Below, piece after piece: positions 1-11,663 of a DNA stretch of 64,000 nt (the stretch's first letter is position 1; each line of letters opens with the position of its first letter). Source of the stretch: Blastobasis lacticolella (lineage: Eukaryota; Arthropoda; Insecta; Lepidoptera; Blastobasidae); NCBI GenBank assembly GCA_905147135.1, contig LR990041.1:12399907-12463906 (forward strand), in the 5' to 3' direction. The notes beneath the pieces are model-generated. The model made no database searches and was not told the origin of the DNA. It saw nothing but the letters and a program-made list of their open reading frames with translations. A program made the position numbers and the translations under genes.

Positions 1-616
1 CTCAGTTCCAGGACGCACCGCTTGCCATCTCTAAGAGCACACATATCGACTTCTCCTTTACAAGGCTCAAGTCAGACCCCATTTGGAGTATTGCTCTCAT
101 CTATGGGCGGGAGCACAGGCATATAAGCTTGGTCCTTGTGACTCGATCCAAAAGTACGCTATGAGAATTGTCGATGATACCATGCTCACAAGTGGTATTG
201 AGCCGCTGAGCCAGCGGAAGGATTTCGCCTCCCTTTGTGTGTTCTACCGCTTGTACAACGGTGTTTGTTCTGAAGAACTGTTTGACATGATGGCTACGTT
301 CTATTATCGCACCGCTCGCCACCGACAGGGAGTTCATTCTCACACCTTGGAGCAAAATTGGTCGCGAAGTGTGCGGTTCCAAAGGAACTTTCTCCCACGC
401 ACACTAAGGTTGTGGAATGAACTACTTGGAGAGGTTTTCTCTGGAGAGTACAACATGGAGTTCTTCAAGAAAGGGGTAAAAAGGTTTTTAAGGGGTCGGC
501 AACGCGAGGGTGATGCCCCTGGTATTGCACCATAACGTCCATAGGCTGCGGTGACTGCTTACCATCAGGCAGGCCGTAAGCTTGTTTGCCACTTTGGTGG
601 TACCAAAAAAGTATAA
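1..616 (+). pseudogene. 5'-truncated non-LTR retrotransposon, RT C-terminus (jockey/CR1-like, family A)
   Basis: The frame open from about 35 to 535 encodes the end of a reverse-transcriptase ORF. It runs from a YKAQVRPHLEYCSHLW-type segment, through IEPLSQRKDFASLCVFYRLY and the HRTARHR-like stretch, to NFLPRTLRLWNEL and the terminal KRFLRGRQ...DAPGIAP. This string of motifs is the usual C-terminus of moth jockey/CR1-group elements. An in-frame TAA at 32-34 shows the upstream part is broken, and the catalytic YADD region is outside the window. There is no plausible ATG start, so this is not a standalone gene. After the stop, about 80 bases of 3' UTR end near 600-616 in a short A-rich tail, as expected for target-primed insertion. 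The same 3' end recurs at 7.8, 10.1, 40.2 and 56.0 kb. Confidence 0.85.
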
Positions 617-1254
617 TACAAGGTAATAATTATTCAGATTAAGCGGTAAACGCAGTAATGCGAATCAAATGTTATTGACATAGTACGGCTTCATAACCGA
701 GGGAGGATAGCGCCGATGTTATTCCACAGCCCGAGATTATTGGCTGAATATAAGTAGCGAGGGCAGTTTGTTTATTTTCTTTCTTACTGGAAAGGCTTCG
801 GCTTATCGCCCGGGGGCAGGCGCGCACATACGACCGGACCACGGCCCTGGCCGGATCCCGGATAACTCATCGCCATTTGGGAATCGACCGCAGGTTTGTC
901 CTGACGGGATGTTTAATTTGAAAAAAGATAAAGAAGAAAAACAAATAAGAAGAGAGATGAAGCTGTTGAGAAAAGTAAATTCGTAAATTTTATGAAAAGC
1001 AAATGTCTTATAATTAAACTTTTGCAATGGTAGTTAAATAATACTTTTTAGATAGATATATTTATAATATCCATATAAACCAGTACCACATCGATTTAAT
1101 ACTAACTTGATTTAAAAGTAATTTATATCAAAGGAATTATTACAAGCGGAACCTTTATATTGTTATTACATCAACAATTCTTACCTGTAAACAACAAATA
1201 AATTCATTCTATTTTATTCCAATTCTGTAAAAAGGGATCTGGAATACAACGCTA
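617..1254. other. No gene seen; AT-rich with one GC-rich patch
   Basis: Nothing coding is recognised. A GC-rich patch at about 795-880 interrupts AT-rich sequence. Two overlapping short open frames cross it on opposite strands, which is what GC-rich non-coding DNA produces. Confidence 0.5.
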
Positions 1255-2011
1255 TTAAGGAAAAGCCCACTCGCCAGAGCCTCGTCCGTGGACCACGATC
1301 AGGTGAAGTTGGCTTGGGTCCATGTGAGGCGCTGTCCTAATTGCAACGTTTGTGCGACCATGGCCGGACGATGGACGTCGCCCGAGCAATAGGAGACCTC
1401 AAATCCGCCCGTCGCACGACCAGGTCATGCGACCGTTGCCAATTAGGATAGCGCCTGATAGTGGTAGAGCTACCCCACCCCTTACCCACGATTTAAGAAG
1501 TGACTGACCAGTTGAACGAAACCATAAATTTTATTAAGGAGAAAGAGAGAAACGAAATTAACGCTTCTAGTCATAAATTAATTACCCGTAATATTGTAAA
1601 GGATATGTCCAATGATGGCTTTCATTAGTTTAAAAAGTGTGTAGTACAAATTGATTCTGAATATGATCGGCCTTATTTTAAAGTAAAGTGTCTGAATTCT
1701 GATCGATCCGAATCTTCGACTTAACAGTTCGCTGCTTGTTCCGTCTTCATCGAAGAATATAATTAATTAAAATTTGATACCGGATATTATCTTTGAGAGA
1801 AATCTTCTGTAGTATTACAGAACAAGTACAAAACTGACTACAAGAAATTTATTACAATTTGATTACAGAAACCGGTAATAGGTAATTTCCTAATATTTTT
1901 GAATTTTATATAATGTAATTATCCTAAATGGAGGATATGGGCCCCACCACCATCTCAGTGCCCGCCCTGCTGCCAGACGGACGAGGCTCTGTCGAAACTG
2001 CTTTTCCTTAA
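1255..2011. repeat. Inverted repeat pair enclosing a short palindrome
   Basis: About 35 bases at 1255-1289 reappear in reverse orientation at 1977-2011, sharing AAGGAAAAGC and CAGAGCCTCGTCCGT. The two are likely copies of one dispersed repeat in opposite orientation. Inside, 1325-1349 and 1434-1458 form a second imperfect inverted repeat around GGCGCT(G/A)TCCTAATT, able to fold into a hairpin of roughly 134 bases. No target duplication is obvious, so the boundaries are those of the visible arms. The minus-strand open frame at 1890-2183 crosses the right arm and is taken as repeat-derived. Confidence 0.6.
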
Positions 2012-2362
2012 CGGTTTCTGCAGATAAGATGGGAGTCGCCGAAATAGTCAATTGAAATGGTAATAACAGTAATGGTAATAATCGAAAAACTGAATTCAAA
2101 ACTAAACGTTTAGTACTTGGACAGCGGTACCCTAGGAGGTGATGAGGTGATCTACAGCTCCTCATTCGAAAATTCAATGCCATACGTCTGGATCTAAATT
2201 TCTCGAAATGTGAGTTGTATATCTCTTAGTAATGTCCGACGGCAAGCGCTGTTTTTGTAGCTTTCAGCATCCTAGCCCCAAATATCATAATCTTCAATAA
2301 CAATCTTAATCCTATATTATCACCTATTTTTGACGTATCTCTCTAACGTTTATCATCCCTTA

Positions 2363-2407
2363 ACACGAGCTTCGCTTGCTTTGGGGCTAGGTGGCACTAT
2401 GTGGTAT
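2363..2407 (+). repeat. SINE1 tail fragment
   Basis: About 45 bases match the 3' body of the tRNA-Gly-headed SINE found elsewhere in the window: ACAAGCTTTGCTTAGTTT-like sequence followed by GGGGCTAG and TGGCRCTRTGTG. The tRNA-like head is missing. Confidence 0.6.
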
Positions 2408-3171
2408 TTATTGTCCTAGTATTTTTTGTTGACGAAAAAATTAAATATTTCAATTTAATTTCAGATTGTCTTTTTTCCTACATAGTCCTATATGCCATAA
2501 TCCTGTATTGCCTTTTTGTTCCATAATTCATATACGTTTTGCGGTGTTGTCAGCTTTGGAAACATGCTGTCTTTTAGAACACCTAGATAATACTAGAATA
2601 TGGTATGTAGGTTGATATTTTTGTAGTGTAATGTTCTAAGTAGTGTATAAATATTTTATTTATCTAATAATTAACAAAGTAAAATAATATTTATTTCAAC
2701 ACCAACCGATTCCAACCCAAATTCCTAAGCCTATTTAAACTAAACACACCTTAAATTTCTAAAATACTGCTAACACGAACACTGACGAACTCCCGAAGCT
2801 AATTGTATGTTTAGCAACTACAAATTAGTTCGTGTAAATATGACCAAAGGAGAGCAGCCCGTTATGAGCGGCCACCTCGTGCCTCTATTTGGGATATAAA
2901 TCATGGGAAACACACATTTCCTTTCCACAAAATGCTCAGGGCAAAATCTATTTTCTTTGGGTGCGACGTTATTGATAAGTAAAATACGGTAAAGTGGTTG
3001 TGTGTGTGATACAGTTTGCTTATTGCATTGGTGGAGAATTCATATAAATCAGGGTGGCTCCGTTATTGATATTAAGTGTATATGCCTAGTATATATATTT
3101 TAGGCAACTATCACACGATTCATGAAACGGATTTATTGACTAGGAACAGTGAATTTTAGATATTTCAAGTT
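2408..3171. other. No gene seen
   Basis: AT-rich sequence without a recognisable coding region, repeat arm or RNA structure. Confidence 0.5.
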
Positions 3172-3256
3172 TGGAGCGTCGGTTGCCGAGTGGTATTCGA
3201 CTCGTAAGCGAGAGGTGCCAGGTCCGAATCCCACTGACTCAATATAAGGTATGTAG
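3172..3256 (+). repeat. SINE2 head fragment (tRNA-like)
   Basis: The start GCGTCGGTTGCCGAGTGG followed by CGACTCGTAAGCGAGAGG and an altered B box GGTCCGAATCC is the tRNA-like head of the second SINE family. The body after it is diverged or absent. It is not a functional tRNA, because the acceptor stem does not pair. Confidence 0.65.
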
Positions 3257-5790
3257 GTACACATATGTACATGAGATAATGCTGCGTAGACCCCATATTC
3301 TGGAACTTGGCTCACTGTAGATATGGAGACACCCACATTTTAAATTACGTATATTTATTATAATTTTACTAGGCTGGACATTACATGCTACTAGTTTTTA
3401 ATTATTATCACATACCCACAATTATATTAATATGTAAATTTTCATTTATTTATTGGACATTATATGATTTATATTATTATGACATACTAGGATAGCATGA
3501 GACATATAATTTACTTGGACAGTATACCTATTGTTAATTTTCTTTTTCGCGACACTCGACAAGACTTCTCTATGTTGGCGGTCGAAACTCAAACTGAATG
3601 TCGAGTAGTGAGCAGGAGACTGGCTAAACACCTACACACCTTATATTAAATATATACATGTATTTTAAAGCGCACGTAGTATGGGTAGCGGTCCGGACCT
3701 CACTCCGCGGGACCTGCGGAAGACCAGCACTGCGCCTTTGGCCACGGCTCATGCTGAGCGCGATCCTTTTATCGACCGGAAGGGCCACCGCACGGCAATG
3801 CCAAATTGGGTAATTGTATTAATTACGTAATTTTGTTACATTTTTTCTTTTTGGTTTGATTTTATTTTGTATAATTGTAAGTGTGTGATGAAATATGTAC
3901 CTATGTAATTTTTTATTTAAATGTTGTATTCTGGCGTCCTGTTGATAATAGATGATTTTTTTATTAACACTTTTTACAATAAAATCAATGTCACAATCAA
4001 TTTCATTGAAATGTCTTCTTTTATTTTAGTTCGCAAGTTATTATACTATTACTGCTGACTGTACTAGTTTTTGAATTTTCCGCACAAGAACGTTTTCCAT
4101 ATTATAATACACCCTCCTTACACCCTTCCCGTGGGAAATTCCGGGATTAAAGTACTCTATGTTACTCCTATCAGTGATAAAAATCTTTTCAGTCGGAGAT
4201 TGTTAAATATAAACTTACACACATAGGTACATATAACATACATACTTTCCACACGCGAGATTATCGAGTGCACAGCTACAATTATTACCCACCTCTTTGG
4301 ACTATCTTTGCATTCATACATAAACGCCGGTTGAGTGCTCTTGATCTGCCCCTTGTGTAGTAGATCGTTAATTTGAAAAGTGTCTCCTCGGCCGCCCAAA
4401 TTAAAAAATATCCACCGTTAAAATTAGAAACAGAACTTACACGCTTACAAAAGTGACATCCGCTTACAAAACAAAGCGACCACGACCGCTCTATTAAGTG
4501 CGTATCGACCAAGAAGAAGAATTGAGCCATATAAAAAGTGATGACAACATTTTTCCATACAAAAAATGGTAACTGAACCACATTCGTCGCACAGTAACTA
4601 AGTAAATAAATAGTCATCAAGTTCAAAGAACCCCTCCGAGTCAAGATCACGTCAAAACCGAACGTGGAATATACTTCCTAACGTTTCCCCTAGACAATTT
4701 GTTACGAAACTGTGAAGAATGACGCGCCTTCAAAACCGATGTTCCCATAAGATCTACGGCACGCGAAATTGTTTTATGAAATTTCAGCAAACTTTCAGGG
4801 AAATATTTCCGTCGCGTCGGATGGCTGCGAGTGAGAAATTTTTCGAAAGATTTATAATGGCCGAAGGATCCCCAGTGTGTCTATGGTAAATGGGGGAGTA
4901 GTCGCTAACAAATTGAAAATCAATGAACCGCGGAATTCAATTTGATATTGAAAGCTATATCTCACGTTCGTCCGTGCACCAGCGGAGACCACTCCGGGAT
5001 ATCTCTCTAAAGGCTCACATTGACGCTTCTAATATTTTTGAAAGTCAATTGCGTTGTTCAAAGTGTTGGAAATATCGCGATGCTGTATGGCGGCGATTCT
5101 AAATCCGTTAAGATTGAATGGATCCTTTTTTATGTAATATTTTTATTTAATACAGAGTTGGATTCCTTTGCAATTCCAATTACCTCCTTGCCTCTCTGGA
5201 AACAATCCTTTGACAAATTTCAAATCAAATCCTTTTCCATTAAGTTTTTCCTAATAGGTCTTTGATTAAGATTATGCGCCACATCGCGTCGCGTCGCGCT
5301 GCTCAAGAATGTCTTGTTCCATACAATCGAAATGAGCGAAAGACTCCTTTGTGCAATATTTATTCAGAGTAGGCTACATTATGTATTAAGACCAGCTCTT
5401 GTGACATTTGTTTTTGGCATATTTAGTACTTATTGTGTACACAAACTAAAATTATGTAAACACAGGGTGATCATAGCGCAGCAGTGTGGAAAGGAATAGG
5501 AATGCATTATCGCAAGAACATATGCGATAATATAGTGCGTTCGAATCGTGTTTATCTAATATTGATATAATACAATTGGAGACTATTATAGCCACCTGCA
5601 TGGACTATCTCTGTGGATGTTTTAAATTTTATCGATTTTAGTATTGTGTCGGTATTTGACTGTTTTTATAAGATATTATTTTTGTAAGTATAATATTGGG
5701 AACCAAAGAATATCGGATATACCAAGGATATGGGATATCTTTTCGCTCGTAAGTATTATTCCTAGAGTAAAACAGCTAAGGTATTAGATC
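3257..5790. other. Long stretch without a recognised gene
   Basis: Mostly AT-rich. A GC-rich block at 3666-3800 stands out from its flanks and may be the 3' UTR of an old retrotransposon, but no coding match can be made. The overlapping minus-strand open frames at 4157-4650 lack recognisable domains. 5280-5300 carries a short CGCGTCGCGTCGCG run. Confidence 0.45.
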
Positions 5791-6405
5791 GAATTAAAGA
5801 TAAAAAATGTAAACAAATGGGTTGCCACTATAAAAAAAATACCCAAATGGTGGTTTATTTAAAATCATTGAAATATTGATTAAAATTAAGATAAAGTCAT
5901 ATGAATATTTAAAAATATTTTACTGATTTGAATAGGGAAAATGTTTTTTTGTTGCGTATTTGTGCTGCTTCAATAAAATATGTGTAATTTTCATGGTAAT
6001 GGTGAGAAATTCTAAACAGTTGGTTCGTTGCTACGGTACATTATTGCAAAGGCTCGGAAAGTGAGGGATAGACGGACACCGAGACATATAGACTGCTTTT
6101 CTCAAATAATAATACATAAAATAATACAAGATTCAAAATGGCGGCCACTTCTTTCTGATATTGAAGTTTACTAACTAGTATTCTAGGACTAATAGTTTCC
6201 GAGTTACTTATTACGTTTTTAATAAATTCAATAAATGTGGGTAAATCGATTTGTTTCGTTTTCGAATGTTTACCAGCCGTTACTTTTCAGTGTGCGTGAT
6301 GCATATCATTTGGTAAATAAATACATTCGATAAGAAAGGTTTTATACCCCTGGATAGTCTCTTTGCTAATGACAGTTGTGTGTTTACATTTTTTATCTTT
6401 AATTC
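5791..6405. mobile_element. MITE-like element with 25-bp perfect terminal inverted repeats
   Basis: GAATTAAAGATAAAAAATGT and the next five bases at 5791-5815 are perfectly complementary to 6381-6405. The arms bound about 615 bases of AT-rich non-coding DNA. No coding frame and no clear target-site duplication are visible, so the superfamily is unknown. Confidence 0.6.
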
Positions 6406-6773
6406 CATTCTCAACCTTAGTTGGTTAATTTTAGTTTGTTTTATTATGCTGGCCAGTCAAAAACAAGCAGATAGCCCTCTGATGGCAATCGGCCTGTAGG
6501 CGGAGGGACCTTAAGATATTACAATTTATTATAATCATAATAAATTTATTTGCATGAAGACAGTTTTATAATTCAGGTCTTAAATAAATAATAAATCCAA
6601 TGCATTCAGTCTGCATGCAGACGTGCAAATATTAAGTATAAAAATAAAAATGTCACAAAATTATAAAGAATAAGTCACAAGTTAGGTAATTAAATATCAT
6701 AATAATTTGTAAAAATGTCAATGTCTTAACAGTAATAAATTCATAAGCATTCACAATAAACTAAAATCTGCCT

Positions 6774-6907
6774 GTCTCTTCTACCTGTAGCAACTTACCA
6801 CGAGTGTAAAAGAGACATGTAGTTCACGCAATGTAGTTCAGTCTCTTCTACCTGTAGCAACTTACCACGAGTGTAAAAGAGACATGTAGTTCACGCGAAC
6901 GCTCGCG
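6774..6907 (+). repeat. Exact tandem duplication, 67-bp period
   Basis: Fifty-six bases starting GTCTCTTCTACCTGTAGC at 6774-6829 are repeated without mismatch at 6841-6896, with an 11-base spacer that echoes the unit's end. Each unit starts with GTCTCTT and contains its complement AAGAGAC, so each can form a hairpin. The second copy runs into GAACGCTCGCGTGGATGCGA, another CG-rich partial palindrome. Confidence 0.85.
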
Positions 6908-7779
6908 TGGATGCGAGCGGTTCAAAAATAGGGCCCCTAGCACCGCGATTGCTCTTAGATTTCAAGAAACACAACTGCAGAACAGCACGAAAAGTCATAA
7001 ATATGATGTAAAATATTACATGCCTCATACCTGTAATTATGCTGGATACAAAAAGATTGGAAAGTTAGCTAAGCCTAACCTTCATAGAGTAGCAAATTTT
7101 TTTTTTGCTCTGTAGCTGGATACCATATTCTTCAAGCTGGAATTCAGCATTGCAAATATTGTTGTTTAGCGGCAGAAATACATAAGGTGGTGGTATCCGT
7201 GTAGACAGACTCATTAGACTTATTATCAATGAAATTTATCTCTGTAATTACCGACCCGATACATAACGTCCTTTCACTAACAAGCGCAATTCCTGAGTTA
7301 CCCACACATCGGAAAATTTATACGATTTTTATAATCATCGACAATAAAAAAAAAATGACCTCCGGATATCGCAGCTGAAGCTAAACCATACCTTGTTCAC
7401 TCACCCCTGTCATTAGCTGTACTTTTAATCGTCGTTTGGCATTTAAATGTATCAGTCGTAACTATTATAAGTAGTTTCAACAAACACTACGAAAGCTGTA
7501 ACACTCTTGCGACTGCGATAAGCCAGCTTGAACTCTTCGGTGGTGTATAATTAAATGTAATACCTCGCCTACTCTGTATGTTTACAGTGACTTAACATGC
7601 AATGGGTTTGAGGAAAGCAAAGCTTTTTGCCGCTTAATGGCACAGTGGGCGCCCCATCTATTGCTTGCATACAAGTTGCGAGGCTGTTGGAAGAATATTA
7701 ATATTTTCGAGGCCTATAAATTGCCTTATGTTTAAGGAATTAACGACGTATCAGATTTACCATAATTAAGGGTTTATTT
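6908..7779. other. No gene seen
   Basis: AT-rich with short A and T runs. No domain, terminal repeat or SINE body recognised. Confidence 0.5.
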
Positions 7780-8110
7780 TATACCACTAAGGTGGCAAAC
7801 AAGCTTGCAGCCTGCCTGATGGTAAGCAGTCACCGCAGCCTATGGACGTTTGCAATACCAGGGGCATCACCCACGCGTTGCCGACCTCGTAAAAACCTTT
7901 TAACTCCTTTCTTGAAGAACTCCAGATGTTGTACTCTCCAGGAAAAACCTCTCCAGGTAGTTCATTCCACAACCATAGTGTGCGTGGGAGAAAGTTTCTG
8001 TGGAACCGCACAGTTCACGACCAATTTTGCTCCAAGGTATGATGATGAATTCCCTATCGATGGCGAGCGGCGCGATGAGGGTGGAGTGTATGAGAAAAAT
8101 TTCGCCGGGT
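7780..8110 (-). pseudogene. Retrotransposon family A 3' end, antisense fragment
   Basis: Read on the minus strand, this repeats the NFLPRTLWLWNELPGEVFPG segment and the conserved 3' UTR seen at 1-616, ending at the A-rich tail near 7780. The minus frame shifts after the GEYN segment relative to the 83-535 copy, so it is a dead fragment. The 5' end is lost near 8110. Confidence 0.8.
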
Positions 8111-8539
8111 CTTCAGCAACTTCTCGTTCTTCAGCAGTCTTTTTAAGAGGGTTATTAATTTAGAAGTGTAGGCAGTTTAATGCTCTATAAACATTTTTAA
8201 ATTTTCGTGTTGGGAATTAAACTCGTTATATTGAGCTTAGCGACAACTAAAACTGATATTACGTAAGTCTGTAGGTAGACTGAAAATACCTTGAAAGCTT
8301 CAAAGTATCAAATTTTCTATTCAAGTACGTCTTTTCATTATGTTATTTCGATTGTATAATTTCGTTTCTTTTACCACTTACGCATTTATTTCTACAGTAG
8401 TTTCAGAATTAAATTCTTACTCATAAATATTATTAAGTTCCTAGATTCCTGGTAGAGGTGACAGTTACCATTGTCTGTCAGGTGGACTACCTGATGCTCG
8501 TTGAGTTTTAAAAACACATAAAGATCTCGTTGTACCTGA

Positions 8540-8735
8540 AGGCACATTTAGGATGTGGAATGAACTCCCAGCCACAGTGTTTTCTTTGAACCTCATATCT
8601 CTGAGGTCTCTTTAGAGGCGGGCAACGCATTGATAGCACCCCTGGTGTTGCTGATATCCATATTCGGCGGTGACCACTTTCCATCAGGTGGCCTGTTTGC
8701 CTGTTTGTCTGCCGTAAGTGTCACATAAAAAATAT
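8540..8735 (+). pseudogene. Retrotransposon family B 3' fragment
   Basis: The frame reads RMWNELPATVFS, then a shortened segment, then the 3' UTR pattern shared by family B copies: GGGCAACGCATTGATAGC, CCCCTGGTGTTGC, TTTCCATCAGGTGG and CCTGTTTGCCTGTTTGTCTG. It ends in an A-run near 8730. Only the last few dozen codons are present. Confidence 0.75.
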
Positions 8736-9242
8736 TATTTCTTTCACAATATTTACCTTAAAACTAATAACTGTACCTAAGGTCCTCATTGAAATGAAGA
8801 GAAAAAATGTTTCCCCATAAATTGGGTACGAACAATTTTACCGGAGGAAAAATACAGCACTTAATGTGACAGAGGACATACACAAATCATAGTGACGTAA
8901 ACTTTATTGCACAGAACCCAAAGTAGGTAATTGCCAACAGGATGATTTGGTATATGAATGACCTCGTACATTATTTCTGTGACCGATTTTATTTTGTGTT
9001 AGGTACTTTTTTTGTAGGTAAATAATTTAAATATTATAAAACAAAAAGCGGAGAGAGTATCGTAAAAATATAAGTGACTTTAATGTGTCTGAAAAGCAAA
9101 ACTGCGTAGAGGATGTGAGGCCGACTAGTTTTTTTACGAATAGAACCCACTCAAGAGGATACGTAAGTACTATTGCTACGAAAAGTCGAAATACAATCTA
9201 AAAAAAATTTTTTATGCCTAAACATTTTTTTTTATACTTTTA
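8736..9242. other. No gene seen
   Basis: AT-rich, non-coding as far as can be seen. Confidence 0.5.
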
Positions 9243-9680
9243 GTGGGTCTCCTAAACGGCTCCTATCGCTACAAAGAGGATTTTTTCTTGTACTCAATGA
9301 CGTAATGATAACCAACATCACCCTCACCATAGAGAAAATATTTACTAACGTAATAGAGCAGCCATCACAAACAAAAATATTGTACCAACCTGTCACGTGC
9401 GGGAGGTGCGGGGGGAGGCTGCTAAGTCATAGAATGACCGATGAAATGTTATCATTTTCTTTATTTTTGGCCCTCGAATGGTTCGTACAGTTTTTAATGC
9501 ACAAGATGGCGTTTTTTTGAATATCCAAGCCACTGTCAGATTGGTCCGCGTCGCGCAATGTCTCAGAACTGACTGCGGCCACTGTTGTCCATGGACCGCA
9601 AAGCGTGGTTCAAAGAAAATACTTGCGGTGTCTCCTCTATTACTTTAGTAAATATTTTCTCTATGACCCTCACAGTTTTT
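9243..9680. mobile_element. Arm of MITE1, split by an inserted element
   Basis: 9243-9327 closely matches the right arm of the foldback element at 40.3-40.7 kb (GGGTCTCCTAAA, TATCGCTACAAAG, TTCTTGTACTCAATGACGTA). The terminal CCCTCACAG of that arm is interrupted after ACCCTCAC by the 9328-9665 element and resumes at 9666. The opposite arm is not recognisable here. Confidence 0.65.
9328..9665. mobile_element. hAT-type MITE with 8-bp target-site duplication
   Basis: CATAGAGAAAATATTTACTA at the left is mirrored at the right end 9635-9665, giving terminal inverted repeats of about 30 bases with one mismatch. The element is flanked by an exact direct repeat ACCCTCAC at 9320-9327 and 9666-9673. 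An 8-bp duplication is the hallmark of hAT-superfamily transposition. At 338 bases with no transposase frame it must be non-autonomous. The open frame crossing it is incidental. Confidence 0.85.
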
Positions 9681-10057
9681 ATGAGGCGACTGGACGGATC
9701 GGCCGACACACATTACGTTACTAAAAAAGCATCCCCTAAGAAAGATTTTTTGTAAATACAGACAAAAGGGATAAAACCGAGGAGAAGACGACAAAAATTA
9801 ATCCAAGCCGCCAAAATTGCGGCAAAACCTTAACGATAATAGATATATTCTGTGTCGATATCTAAAACTTTCTTCACAAAATGCCTTCTGATGCCGGAAA
9901 TACTCATTTAAATTCATCAATAACGAAACACACCTACGTTGCATGTACAGTCAGCTGCAGTGTGAATAGACCCCTAGCATTTATTAAATGTATGATATGG
10001 GAATCAGTTTTATCTGCACCTGACCTACACCTAGTGTCACGCCTTTATCCCGTTCTT

Positions 10058-10217
10058 TTTTAAACCACTAATGTGGCAAACAAGCTTACGGCCTGCCTGA
10101 TGGTAAGCAGTCACCGCAGCGTATGGACGTTTGCAATACCAGGGGCATCATCCACGCGTTGCCGACCCCGTAAAAACCTTTTTACCCCTTTCTTGAAGAA
10201 CTCCATGTTGTACTTAT
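10058..10217 (-). pseudogene. Retrotransposon family A 3' tail, antisense
   Basis: About 160 bases match the last codons and 3' UTR of family A in reverse: GGCAAACAAGCTTACGGCC, GTCACCGCAGC, CACGCGTTGCCGACC and TTGAAGAACTCCATGTTGTA. Extreme 5' truncation is normal for these elements. Confidence 0.8.
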
Positions 10218-10743
10218 ACAGATGCGAATCGAAAGAAATTCTACAGTAAGCTACAATAATACGCAAAAGGCGATAGTAGGTAGTTGTTTAAATCGCGGCG
10301 CCTTGGTAATGAAATTCGATCCCAAGCTAAGCGGAGAAGGGCAAGTGACGGGACTCGGGGTCTGCTCGACCCTCTGCCGGGTCGATCTGCCTCTTAATAA
10401 TAAAAGTCCACGTGACCTTTCGCCGTTCAATAATTTCGTGTGCTTTTCTATCTTTGAATTTTTAGCTTTTGTCTTGTTTTTTTGGGATAGCTATATGTAT
10501 ACATTTCCATGGATTATTTTCTCAATTTACTTTCAATAAAAAATATAACAAAATAGTTAGGAAGAATATTTTTTATAATACCCTATATGAAAATAATATC
10601 CTACTTATCTTATTAAGTGCCATGTGGTGTCCCCCATTTACCCACCTCTCAATTTTAGAGTATCTTTCGTCGTAGCGTAGAGCAACCAATGAGGAAGGAA
10701 AAAGGCACCTTGTGAAGAGGAGAAGGCATTATGCGGCGTGGCA
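10218..10743. other. No gene seen
   Basis: An open frame at 10222-10539 has an ATG, but no recognisable domain and a composition unlike coding DNA at its end. It is not accepted as a gene. Confidence 0.4.
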
Positions 10744-11019
10744 TATAATAATAATAGATAATCGTGGACAAATTCACACAGCGCCATCTAGCCCCAAAGT
10801 AAGCAAAGCTTGTGTTATGGGTGTGTAACTGATAAACTACTTACATACTTTTTTTTTTTTTAGGTACATACTTATTATACAAAGAACACCCAGACCCGTA
10901 ACAGAAATTAAAATTCATCATTTAAATTTCTGCCCGGCCGGGAATCGAACCCGGGACCTCTTGCGTGGCAGACCGGCTGTTGACCACTGCATGTTGACCA
11001 CTGAACCACTCAGGTCGTC
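10744..11019 (-). repeat. SINE1 copy (tRNA-Gly-derived), nearly full length
   Basis: On the minus strand the head starts at 11019 with GACGACCTGAGTGG, carries a duplicated TGACCACTG segment, a GCC anticodon-loop position and a canonical B box GGTTCGATTCC, then the family body ACAGAAAT...GGGTCTGGGTGTTC and TTGGGGCTAGATGGCGCTGTG. It ends in a (TTA)n tail. A long T/A run near 10850 interrupts the body. Confidence 0.85.
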
Positions 11020-11101
11020 AAGCAATATATTTTGATGGTACATAAAATGAGGGACGGATGTGCACAAAAAGACCTAGCAATTAGATCTAGATTTCTCTAG
11101 C

Positions 11102-11271
11102 ATCACAGTACATTTATGTTATATGGTTTATTACCACAGTTGGTATTATTTTTACCTCGATATTTCCACGCCATGGTCACAAGTAAACTTCTACTCAGGT
11201 CTGTAGTAGGTCTACTCGATGAAAGTGTAGTGAATAACCACGAAAGTCTTAAAACCTATATCACAGTACAT
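11102..11271. mobile_element. MITE-like copy flanked by 12-bp direct repeats
   Basis: ATCACAGTACAT occurs at 11102-11113 and again at 11260-11271. Between them, GGTTTATTACCACAGTTGGT and GTGTAGTGAATAACCACG match, in rearranged orientation, the arms of the foldback at 44.98-45.18 kb. The direct repeats could be a target-site duplication or part of the element ends. No coding frame belongs to it. Confidence 0.5.
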
Positions 11272-11424
11272 GTTCGTTTTGGCGTTATAATCCCGAGATT
11301 CGTTTTGACGAATTTTTTACTGCCTCGGGAGGCATATAGCCGCTTTCTCCATAGTCCAGAACATCTGCAATCAAAGGGGAGCGGACGCGATGCCGGCCCT
11401 TCAGGTACCTGTAGACATCTGTAG

Positions 11425-11663
11425 ACGATAATCCAGAAATTTGGCAGATCAGGAAATTACTACCAGCATGGTGTGACTACCATCTGATCTCCATGATCCT
11501 GTTAACAGAGTCAGATTAGATCATGGTTACGCATTCAATCGCCTGATGTTTTCCCTCACCGTAACAGCATACGATAATGTACATAACTCAGAAAAGAGTC
11601 ACTGAAATACGAACCCGGATTACGAGTCGGACCCTTTCCTTCGGACTGATTAGGCCACCGCTC
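11425..11663 (-). repeat. SINE2 copy, antisense, diverged
   Basis: Read on the minus strand it shows the degenerate tRNA-like head at about 11600-11663 (GACTCGTAATCCGGG-like), then ACTCTTTTCTGAGTTATGTA, GTGAGGGAAAACATC, and CAGGTCAGATGGTAGTC-like body segments. The tail with CAACCGGGA is absent. Confidence 0.7.

Noticed and set aside
10222..10539. 105-codon ORF with ATG
   Set aside because: No domain; the second half is low-complexity hydrophobic from T-rich DNA; a family A tail is directly upstream.
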